Positions 1-5,944 of a stretch of DNA of 5,944 bases are shown piece by piece. The translations under genes were made by a program, and so were the position numbers. Every line of letters begins with the position of its first letter. Position 1 is the first letter of the stretch. Below the pieces are notes generated by a model, which saw only the letters and a program-made list of their open reading frames with translations, was not told where the DNA came from and searched no databases. The stretch spans positions 1 through 5,944 of the forward strand of contig WFOZ01000339.1 of assembly GCA_015487825.1 (NCBI GenBank), read 5' to 3'. The DNA comes from Planctomycetaceae bacterium. GTDB taxonomy: Bacteria > Planctomycetota > Planctomycetia > Planctomycetales > Planctomycetaceae.

Positions 1-26
1 CCTTCATAAATTACGGCTTAATCTTG

Positions 27-1469
27 CTAAGCAATAATTTCGTGGATCGGTTCTACGTGTTCGACGCCGACTAATTTTTGATCGAGACTGCCATAGAAAT
101 AAGACAGGCGATTCGGATCAAGCCCCATCTGATGCAGTGCGGTTGCATGCAGATGTTTCACATGCAGCGGGTTTTCCACCGCGGCTGAACCAAGTTCGTC
201 CGTTGAACCGAAAGAAGTTCCTCCTTTAATACCGCCACCTGCCATCCACATCGTGAAACCGTAGGAATTATGGTCGCGTCCGGAACCTTTCGCGTATTCT
301 GCGGTTGGTTGCCGCCCGAATTCGCCACCCCAGATGATGAGCGTGCTATCGAGCATCCCGCGATCTTTCAAATCTTTGATGAGTGCTGCAATCGGCTGAT
401 CGGTTTCTCCTGCATGCAGATTATGATTCATTTCCAGATCGCCGTGGGCATCCCAATTGGCATCGTTATGATTGCCTCCCGAATAAATCTGGATGAACCG
501 AACACCTCGCTCGACCAATCGTCTTGCCAGCAGGCATTTACTTCCAAAATCTTTTGTCTGTGGTTTGTTGATTCCGTACGATTTCTGTGTTTCCTGTGTC
601 TCCTGCGAAAAATCAACTGCTTCCGGGGCATGTGTCTGCATATTGTAAGCGAGTTCGTAAGAAGAAATTCTTGCAGAAAGTTCAGTTTGATCCGCTCTGA
701 CTGCCAAGTGTCGATTGTTTGCTATTTTCAAAGAATCGAGCAATTCCCGTTGAATCGACTGCGATATTCCTGCGGGGCGATTCAGATCGAGAATTGGTGG
801 TCCCTGCGAATTCAAAACGGTTCCCTGATAATTCGCGGGCATGAATCCGCTTGTCCAGTTTTTGGCTCCGCTGATCGGCCCTCCTTTCGGATCAAGCATA
901 ACCACATAGCCGGGCAGGTTTTTATTTTCAGATCCGAGACCGTAGTTTATCCAGGAACCGATGGTCGGGCTGCCACTTAAAATGCGACCTGAATTCATCA
1001 TCAGCATCGCAGAACCATGAATTGGTGAATCGGCTGTCATCGAATGCAAAAACGCAATATCATCCACATGGCCCGAGAGATGCGGAAACAGATCGCTGAC
1101 CCACTTTCCGCACTCGCCATATTGTTTGAACTTCCAGCGTGGTTCGACAACACGCCCTCCCTTTTTATGACCACCTCGCCCAAACGTGTCGACATCGACC
1201 GTCTTGCCATCCATGCCGATCATATTTGGTTTGTAATCAAACGTATCGATATGACTCGGCCCGCCATACATAAACAGAAAGATGACATTTGTTGCCTTGG
1301 GAGGAAAATGAGGCTTCTTGACATGCGGTTTTTGCTCTGCAGCTGAAACTGATTTATCGAAAAAACCATCCTCATCGAGCAATGAAGCAAGTGCAACAGA
1401 ACCGAACCCTGCACCGGTTTCCCAGATAAATTCCCGTCGGGTTCGACCGCAAAAGTTCTTTCGACTCAT
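27..1469 (-). CDS. DUF1501 family protein with Tat signal (sulfatase-like fold)
   Basis: The 480-residue product is a complete DUF1501 protein. The family is related by fold to sulfatases and alkaline phosphatases, but no reaction has been established for it. Residues 8-30 look like a twin-arginine signal: TRREF at 10-14, then a glycine- and alanine-rich hydrophobic stretch, so Tat export is inferred. Family hallmarks are GGPSHIDTFD at about 69-78, WDAH at 339-342, GGEFGRQP at 381-388 and GRDHN at 397-401. These D/H-rich motifs sit where metal or phosphate ligands lie in the superfamily, which is family inference. The ATG at 1469 is chosen because GGAG lies 6 bases upstream and the Tat motif then falls near the N terminus. 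An in-frame TTG at 1517 would add 16 residues but has no good ribosome site. The gene starts 49 bases after the DUF1553 gene, so co-transcription is likely. The stop is TAG at 29-27. The family call is strong; the function is unknown. Confidence 0.93.
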   Translation of the reverse strand: MSRKNFCGRTRREFIWETGAGFGSVALASLLDEDGFFDKSVSAAEQKPHVKKPHFPPKATNVIFLFMYGGPSHIDTFDYKPNMIGMDGKTVDVDTFGRGGHKKGGRVVEPRWKFKQYGECGKWVSDLFPHLSGHVDDIAFLHSMTADSPIHGSAMLMMNSGRILSGSPTIGSWINYGLGSENKNLPGYVVMLDPKGGPISGAKNWTSGFMPANYQGTVLNSQGPPILDLNRPAGISQSIQRELLDSLKIANNRHLAVRADQTELSARISSYELAYNMQTHAPEAVDFSQETQETQKSYGINKPQTKDFGSKCLLARRLVERGVRFIQIYSGGNHNDANWDAHGDLEMNHNLHAGETDQPIAALIKDLKDRGMLDSTLIIWGGEFGRQPTAEYAKGSGRDHNSYGFTMWMAGGGIKGGTSFGSTDELGSAAVENPLHVKHLHATALHQMGLDPNRLSYFYGSLDQKLVGVEHVEPIHEIIA

Positions 1470-1475
1470 GATTTT

Positions 1476-1479
1476 CTCC
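1476..1479 (-). promoter_or_regulatory. Shine-Dalgarno site of the DUF1501 gene
   Basis: On the minus strand GGAG lies 6 bases before the ATG at 1469. It decides between this ATG and the in-frame TTG at 1517, which has only a weak AAG in front of it. Confidence 0.7.
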
Positions 1480-1518
1480 ACAATGTTTCCAACCGTAAAA
1501 CCCGTACCAGCCTGCAAC

Positions 1519-3951
1519 TTAATCTACAAACATAAACTCATTTAAATTTAAAGCATATAAACAAAACAGCTTCAACGATTCTTCTTCGGAAAGTTGATAC
1601 TTCTGTCGCAGATTCTGAATCAGTTTCAGGCCATCTGTAACTTCTGTTTCGTTTGGTTTTCTGCAAAAAACAAGACACAAACCGCGGTTCACCTGTTCTG
1701 TAACATCGTTCTTTACCTCTTTTCTTAACCTTGCTGCAAGAACTTCTGCCTGCTGATTAAGAAAGTGTCCATTGATCATGCCAAGTGCCTGGGCAGGTTG
1801 AATTGTAGTAAAGCGTGCTTCACAAGTTGTGTCGGTATCCGGAAAATCGAAGTTGGAAAGCTCCGGAAGAATCAGCGAACGTTTAATGAAAATGTAAATA
1901 CTCCTGCGATTCCGCTCTTGTTCAGAAGACTTCCCCCAGCCTTCACCAGGACGTGATTGTGTCGAAAGAACCTCTTTGGAAACATCCGGATAAATACTTG
2001 GACCGTACATACTTCTGTTCAAAACACCGCTGGTAGCTAAAACAGAATCCCGCACTTCTTCTGCAGATAGCCTACGTAAATTAAAACGCCAGAACAGATC
2101 GTTATTCGGATCCTTTTCCAAAGACTCCTGTACTGCAATTGAAGAACGTTTATAGGCATTTGAAGTAACAATGAGCCGATGCAATCGCTTTATTTTCCAG
2201 CCATTCTGCTTGAAATCATCAGCGAGCCAGTTAAGTAGATCGGGATGCGTAGGAGGAGTCCCGAGCAAACCGAAGTTATTGGGCGAGCGGACGATCCCTC
2301 GTGCGAAATGGTGTTGCCAGATACGATTCGCCATCACGCGGGCAGTCAACTGATTATTGCTTGAGGTAATCCAGTTTGCCAAAGCGATGCGTCTTGAAAC
2401 AAGTTTCCCGGAAGCATCTTTTGCAGGCAACTTCGGGTCAGCAACTCCGAACAGTTCAGGAAACCCGGGTGAAACCACTTCTCCGGGCACATGCGGATTG
2501 CCTCGCTGCAGAACGTGTGTCGGTGCGGGATTTAGTGAGAACTTTGCGACGCTGAGAACGGTTTCACGAGCGGGAAGTTTTTTTCGTTGTTCAACCAGCT
2601 GCTTGCGACGTTGTTTCAGGGGAAGGTATAATTGCCACTGTTTTTTGTCGAGATATTGCTGAAGTTTTTCATCCAGCACTTTTTTTCGTTTACGTGTTTC
2701 GCTCGCCCGCTGATCCGCAGCTGGCATTTTGACAATTCCCTGTTGCTCAATCTGTCTCATCTGTTCCTGAATCTGTTTCAGTTCAGAATCTATTTTCGAA
2801 TATCTTGCGATCAGCTCAGGAGGTGAAACATCACTCTGATTATTCGTTCTCTGATCACCACGCGTGCCATACGGTGTCAGTTCATCAAGAAAACTGAGCA
2901 TGCGATAATAATCAGCATGCGGAATCGGATCGATTTTATGCTCGTGGCAGCGGGCACAATTTATTGTTAACCCAAGTACTCCCTGCCCGATAGTGGTAAG
3001 GATACTGTCCAGTTCATCAAAGCGAGCCAGTTTCGGATCGGCCGGTTCGTCATCCCAGATGCCGAGCCGATAAAATCCGCTGGCAATAATTGTCTCCCGG
3101 TTTCTATTTTCAAGAACATCGCCAGCAAGTTGTTCTTTCAAAAACTGATCGTAAGGTTTGTCATCGTTAAATGATTTGATAACGTAATCGCGATACTTCC
3201 ACGCATTCGGTTTTGTGCCATCTCGCTCGAAACTGTTTGTCTCCGCATAACGTACTACATCCAGCCAGTGTCTCGCCCAGCGTTCTCCATAATGAGGCGA
3301 TGCGAGAAGCTGATCGACCAGTTTTTCATACGCACCTTCTGAATGATCAGCAAGAAAACGTTCAACTTCTTCAGGAGAGGGAGGCAACCCGGTTAAGTCG
3401 AAATAGAGCCTGCGAATGAGAACTTCCCGTTTGGCAGGCGGAGCGGGTTGCACGTTGTTTTCTTTCAGGCGGGCTTCAATAAATCGATCAATCGGATGAT
3501 TCGAAGTGACCTCTATCTGCGGCGGCTTTATTTTCGGAATCGGCTCGAATGCCCAGTGCGAATTGAACTCGGCTCCTTCTGCAATCCATTGTTTCAGTAC
3601 TGAAATTTCTTTTGGTGTTAGTGGATCGTGGTCAACAGGAGGCATTCGCAAATCAGCATCGCTCTCCAGAATACGTGCTATCAATTCACTCTGTTCTATC
3701 TTGCCCGGAACAATCGCCAGCGATCCAGAATCTGGTTCCGTCAAAGCAGCCTTGCGATTGTGTAATGCCAGCCCACCTTCCTGCTCGCTGGATCCGTGAC
3801 ACGCATAGCATTTGCGAGCCAAAATCGGCCGAACCTGATTCGCATAATCAATCGACTTTTCTGCTGCCGACGCAGTGCAGATAAAGGCCAGGCAAAGCAA
3901 GCCACTCAAACCCACCGTTTTCTTAAAATGAGCAAAGCATCCAAAATGCAT
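1519..3951 (-). CDS. PSCyt1-DUF1549-DUF1553 planctomycete cytochrome c-type protein
   Basis: The 810-residue protein has the full planctomycete domain order. A Sec signal peptide spans about residues 1-29, with a hydrophobic core at 13-25 and probable cleavage after ASA. A PSCyt1 domain follows (about 35-125), with heme motif CYACH at 48-52 and a possible distal methionine in LRMPP (M103). The DUF1549/PSCyt2 domain (about 152-357) contains RRLYFDLTGLPPS, YGERWARHWLD and a second CxxCH, CARCH, at 332-336. A charged, probably coiled-coil linker covers about 381-460. The DUF1553/PSD1 domain (about 515-780) has TARVMANRIWQHHF, RRLSAEEVRDS and the terminal NLNEF signature. The protein is probably periplasmic or surface-associated and binds heme c covalently. 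Electron transfer and polymer degradation have been suggested for the family, but no reaction is established. The ATG at 3951 has AAGGTG 7 bases upstream. The gene ends intact (TAA at 1521-1519) and precedes the DUF1501 gene, its usual partner. Confidence 0.95.
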   Translation of the reverse strand: MHFGCFAHFKKTVGLSGLLCLAFICTASAAEKSIDYANQVRPILARKCYACHGSSEQEGGLALHNRKAALTEPDSGSLAIVPGKIEQSELIARILESDADLRMPPVDHDPLTPKEISVLKQWIAEGAEFNSHWAFEPIPKIKPPQIEVTSNHPIDRFIEARLKENNVQPAPPAKREVLIRRLYFDLTGLPPSPEEVERFLADHSEGAYEKLVDQLLASPHYGERWARHWLDVVRYAETNSFERDGTKPNAWKYRDYVIKSFNDDKPYDQFLKEQLAGDVLENRNRETIIASGFYRLGIWDDEPADPKLARFDELDSILTTIGQGVLGLTINCARCHEHKIDPIPHADYYRMLSFLDELTPYGTRGDQRTNNQSDVSPPELIARYSKIDSELKQIQEQMRQIEQQGIVKMPAADQRASETRKRKKVLDEKLQQYLDKKQWQLYLPLKQRRKQLVEQRKKLPARETVLSVAKFSLNPAPTHVLQRGNPHVPGEVVSPGFPELFGVADPKLPAKDASGKLVSRRIALANWITSSNNQLTARVMANRIWQHHFARGIVRSPNNFGLLGTPPTHPDLLNWLADDFKQNGWKIKRLHRLIVTSNAYKRSSIAVQESLEKDPNNDLFWRFNLRRLSAEEVRDSVLATSGVLNRSMYGPSIYPDVSKEVLSTQSRPGEGWGKSSEQERNRRSIYIFIKRSLILPELSNFDFPDTDTTCEARFTTIQPAQALGMINGHFLNQQAEVLAARLRKEVKNDVTEQVNRGLCLVFCRKPNETEVTDGLKLIQNLRQKYQLSEEESLKLFCLYALNLNEFMFVD

Positions 3952-3958
3952 ATTGAAT

Positions 3959-3964
3959 CACCTT
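3959..3964 (-). promoter_or_regulatory. Shine-Dalgarno site of the DUF1549/DUF1553 gene
   Basis: AAGGTG on the minus strand lies 7 bases before the ATG at 3951. It supports this start, which also places a well-formed Sec signal peptide at the N terminus. Confidence 0.7.
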
Positions 3965-4079
3965 GAATCGCGAGTCATTAAAACACCGCAATTGTTTTCA
4001 TGTGGGGAATAAGATGGAAGGAATGTCATCGCCGGGCAAATCACATTGGCAACTTTGTCGACCGCACGCTGACTTGTTA

Positions 4080-4107
4080 ATTATGGCTGATTTCCCCAGA
4101 AAGGCAA
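4080..4107 (-). promoter_or_regulatory. Possible sigma-70-like promoter of the cytochrome/DUF1501 operon
   Basis: On the minus strand TTGCCT (4107-4102) and CATAAT (4085-4080) are separated by 16 bases, about 130 bases upstream of the start at 3951. Both boxes are imperfect and the spacing is one base short of the optimum, so this is only a candidate. Confidence 0.2.
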
Positions 4108-4144
4108 CAGAATCCGTGTTTATCCACTCGAAACGGAACTCCGC

Positions 4145-4157
4145 AGCCCCTGGGGCT
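4145..4157. repeat. Short GC palindrome AGCCCC-T-GGGGCT
   Basis: AGCCCC (4145-4150) and GGGGCT (4152-4157) form a near-perfect palindrome. Physically it would fold as a four-pair stem with a five-base loop. On the plus strand a run of five T follows about 7 bases later, but neither flanking gene is transcribed in that direction. It may be a fragment of a dispersed repeat. Confidence 0.4.
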
Positions 4158-4195
4158 AGTGCCTTTTTGCTGTTTAGCTCTTGCTGCAACGTATT

Positions 4196-4219
4196 AGTTG
4201 GACAGCGCCACGTCCAACT
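4196..4219. repeat. Inverted repeat, first arm of REP-like double hairpin
   Basis: AGTTGGAC (4196-4203) pairs perfectly with GTCCAACT (4212-4219) across an 8-base loop, giving an 8-bp stem. It abuts and slightly overlaps the second hairpin at 4218-4247, so the two probably make up one composite element. Confidence 0.75.
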
Positions 4220-4247
4220 CGTTCCCAATCTGCTGCTTGGGAACGAG
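4218..4247. repeat. Inverted repeat, second arm of REP-like double hairpin
   Basis: CTCGTTCCCAA (4218-4228) pairs perfectly with TTGGGAACGAG (4237-4247) across an 8-base loop, giving an 11-bp stem. The sequence closely resembles a palindrome I recall as dispersed in many copies in planctomycete and cyanobacterial genomes. That resemblance is from memory and not checked. No transposase gene is present here, so any mobility would depend on an enzyme encoded elsewhere. Confidence 0.75.
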
Positions 4248-4261
4248 GCAATCTTATGAAA

Positions 4262-4278
4262 TTTGCGCAAGGCGCAAA
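4262..4278 (-). terminator. Hairpin after thrS, possible weak terminator
   Basis: TTTGCGC (4262-4268) pairs with GCGCAAA (4272-4278) around a three-base loop. It lies 44 bases past the thrS stop in the direction of thrS transcription. The following minus-strand sequence has only three T and then CAT, so the U-tract is poor. It may be a repeat fragment rather than a true terminator. The stem itself is certain; the function is a guess. Confidence 0.35.
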
Positions 4279-4322
4279 GAAAAAACCGTTAGTAGTGCAA
4301 AAGAAAACGATAGGATAGCGTA

Positions 4323-5944
4323 TCAGTATTCGTTGCCGGTGGCGGATTCTTCAGCAAGTGTGGGGCCGGATGATTTCACTGCCTGACGGATTGTTTTATC
4401 GTTGACTTCATCATGGAATTTTTTGATCGCTTCATCGATGGACATCATGCCGATATCCTTTGATTCGATTCGATCCCGAACCGCGACCGCGTTTTGCTCT
4501 GCTTCTTTGGGACCAACCACAAGCATGTACGGAATCAGTTCCAATTGAGCGTCACGAATTTTGGCATTCACTTTGGCAGAACGCATATCACACGAAACGC
4601 GGAAGCCTTCCTGCTTGAGTCGCTTCTCCAGAGCCCGTGCGTAGTCGGCCACTTTATCGGTCACAGGCAGAATTCGTAGTTGCTCCGGGGCGAGCCAAAG
4701 CGGGAACGCGCCTGCAAAATGTTCAATCAACATGCCAACAAAACGTTCGAGTGAACCGAACGGAGCGCGGTGAATCATCACCGGGCGATGCGTTTTGTTA
4801 TCTGCACCGACATATTCCAACTCAAAACGTTCCGGTAGATTGTAATCGAGTTGGACGGTGCCGAGTTGCCATTCCCGCCCGATTGCATCACGCACCATGA
4901 AATCTGCTTTCGGGCCGTAGAAGGCGGCTTCCCCTTCACAAATTTCAAAGCTGAGTCCTGAATCGGTCAACACTTTGCGTAAACTTGCTTCCGCCTTGTT
5001 CCAGTTTTCATCCGAGCCGACATATTTATCACTGTTAGGGTCACGTACCGAAAGCTGCACACGGAAATCATTCAGGCCGACCGATTTCAAAACAAACTGA
5101 ACCAGTTCCATTGTTTCACGAAACTCATCTTCAACCTGCTCGGGAGTGCAAAACAGATGCGCATCGTCCTGTGTCAAACCGCGAACACGCAGCATTCCAT
5201 TTAGTTCGCCTGTTTGTTCGTGACGATAAACAGTTCCGAATTCAGCCAGCCGCACGGGTAAATCCCGGTAAGAACGAGGCTGAGATTTATAAATTTGAGC
5301 ATGATGCGGACAGTTCATCGGCTTGAGCAGATAACGCTCCTGCTGCTTTTCCCACTTTCGAAGAGCAGTGATCTTTTCTTCGTTGCTGGTCGCATTTTGA
5401 TATTCACTTTGGTGATAACCCATAATCGCAGCGGCTTGCAATAGAGTTTTTTCATGCTCCTGATCCAACTCATCAGCTTGCAGTTTTTGAATGCAGTAGT
5501 CGATAATGCGTCCTGCATCGTGTCCGTAAATGGGGGCAAATTGGGAATCACGATAGTACGGAAAATGCCCGCTGGTTTCGTACAGTTCTACCCGTCCAAT
5601 ATGTGGTGTGTAAACGGGATCGTAATTTCGCTGAACGAGTTCTTTTTTGATGAACTCTTCCAACAGTGCCCGGATCGTTGCCCCCTTGGGAAGCCACAGG
5701 CAAAGCCCCTGCCCGACATTGGGATCAATCTGAAAGAAGCCGAGTTTTTTTCCGAGCACGCGATGATCCCGCCGCTTTGCTTCTTCGACCTGCTCCAGAT
5801 ACTTGGCGAGATCCTTCTTGCTGAACCAAGCGGTGCCGTAAAGCCGTTGGAGCGGTTTGTTATCTTTGTTTCCTTTCCAGTACGCTCCTGCGATGGAAAG
5901 TAATTTGAACGCTTTGATTTTTCCTGCCCGCGGAATGTGCGGAC
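4323..5944 (-). CDS. thrS: Threonyl-tRNA synthetase, 5' end beyond the window
   Basis: This class II synthetase charges tRNA-Thr with threonine in the cytoplasm. The window holds 539 codons plus stop; numbering here starts at the first whole codon (5942). The frame is open to the edge, opening with the end of the editing domain (PHIP, whose His matches the CxxxH editing motif, then KAFKL and GAYWKGN). About 185 N-terminal residues (TGS and most of the editing domain) are missing. Motif 1 lies at about 82-114, motif 2 begins at YRHE (239-242) and motif 3 at [11 protein letters not shown] (391-401, Arg400). Zinc ligands are C211 (KPMNCP), H262 (DDAH) and H391 (MIHRA). The anticodon-binding domain starts near 422 and a polar tail follows from about 517. 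Wording such as KPMNCPHH and FGTVYRHEQ resembles the Bacteroidetes-type enzyme. About 60 extra residues sit before KPMNCP. The GTG at 5759 is an internal valine, not the start. Confidence 0.97.
   Translation of the reverse strand, partial: PHIPRAGKIKAFKLLSIAGAYWKGNKDNKPLQRLYGTAWFSKKDLAKYLEQVEEAKRRDHRVLGKKLGFFQIDPNVGQGLCLWLPKGATIRALLEEFIKKELVQRNYDPVYTPHIGRVELYETSGHFPYYRDSQFAPIYGHDAGRIIDYCIQKLQADELDQEHEKTLLQAAAIMGYHQSEYQNATSNEEKITALRKWEKQQERYLLKPMNCPHHAQIYKSQPRSYRDLPVRLAEFGTVYRHEQTGELNGMLRVRGLTQDDAHLFCTPEQVEDEFRETMELVQFVLKSVGLNDFRVQLSVRDPNSDKYVGSDENWNKAEASLRKVLTDSGLSFEICEGEAAFYGPKADFMVRDAIGREWQLGTVQLDYNLPERFELEYVGADNKTHRPVMIHRAPFGSLERFVGMLIEHFAGAFPLWLAPEQLRILPVTDKVADYARALEKRLKQEGFRVSCDMRSAKVNAKIRDAQLELIPYMLVVGPKEAEQNAVAVRDRIESKDIGMMSIDEAIKKFHDEVNDKTIRQAVKSSGPTLAEESATGNEY

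Larger units (their letters stand above)
3952..4322. other. Gene-free interval between thrS and the DUF1549/DUF1553 gene
   Basis: This 371-base interval contains no convincing gene. The open frames of 62 to 98 codons here run straight through palindromes, have no recognisable protein sequence, and mostly lack good ribosome sites. The thrS-proximal half (about 4145-4278) holds four inverted repeats, listed separately. The other half (3966-4130) is ordinary sequence that should contain the promoter of the downstream operon. Confidence 0.75.

Noticed and set aside
16..32. Small inverted repeat GCTTA / TAAGC at the end of the DUF1501 gene
   Set aside because: It is only a 5-bp AT-rich stem overlapping the stop codon, with no following T-run on the minus strand. 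It is too weak to call a terminator.
270..980. Plus-strand open frame of 236 codons
   Set aside because: It lies wholly antisense to the conserved DUF1501 gene, and its translation shows no recognisable domain. It is a shadow of codon bias on the other strand.
1515..1517. TTG start for the DUF1501 gene, adding 16 residues
   Set aside because: It has no convincing ribosome site and would bury the Tat motif further from the N terminus. The ATG at 1469 has GGAG at a good distance.
3963..4259. Plus-strand open frame of 98 codons in the same gap
   Set aside because: It spans the palindromes and has low-information sequence with no domain. Both flanking genes are on the other strand.
3998..4270. 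Minus-strand open frame of 90 codons in the gap after thrS
   Set aside because: It starts with TTG, passes through the REP-like hairpins, and its translation resembles no protein family.
4196..4278. CRISPR-like repeats or a riboswitch/T-box for the downstream operon
   Set aside because: The palindromes differ in sequence and are not evenly spaced direct repeats. I see no T-box or riboswitch consensus, and the downstream gene is unrelated to threonine metabolism.
5757..5759. GTG as the start of thrS, giving a 478-residue protein
   Set aside because: Upstream in-frame codons up to the window edge encode clear ThrRS editing-domain and linker sequence ([24 protein letters not shown]), so this GTG is an internal valine.
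5454..5903. Plus-strand open frame of 149 codons
   Set aside because: It is antisense to conserved thrS coding sequence, with no family resemblance.

Overview
The window looks like a chromosomal piece of a planctomycete (phylum Planctomycetota) with moderate GC. The main reason is the gene pair in the left two thirds: a protein joining a PSCyt1 heme domain, a DUF1549 (PSCyt2) domain and a DUF1553 (PSD1) domain, followed by a DUF1501 protein. This pairing is a hallmark of planctomycetes, which carry many paralogous copies. No species is claimed.

All three recognisable genes lie on the minus strand and are transcribed right to left. From the right edge: (1) a 5'-truncated threonyl-tRNA synthetase gene (thrS), whose reading frame stays open through position 5944; (2) a 371-base gene-free gap (3952-4322) packed with small palindromes, including a double hairpin resembling dispersed REP-type repeats; (3) a Sec-exported PSCyt1-DUF1549-DUF1553 protein of 810 residues with two CxxCH motifs; (4) after 49 bases, a DUF1501 protein of 480 residues with a Tat-type signal. 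Genes 3 and 4 very probably form a two-gene operon. Both products are predicted to leave the cytoplasm, one by Sec and one by Tat. Their biochemical role is not established. thrS is a housekeeping gene and probably only a chance neighbour.

Nothing in the window resembles a defence system, CRISPR array, complete transposon, tRNA or rRNA. The points most worth a second look are an insertion of about 60 residues in the catalytic domain of ThrRS just before its zinc-binding cysteine, the cluster of hairpin repeats in the intergenic gap, and the functionally obscure heme/DUF1501 operon. Long open frames on the plus strand are antisense shadows of these genes.
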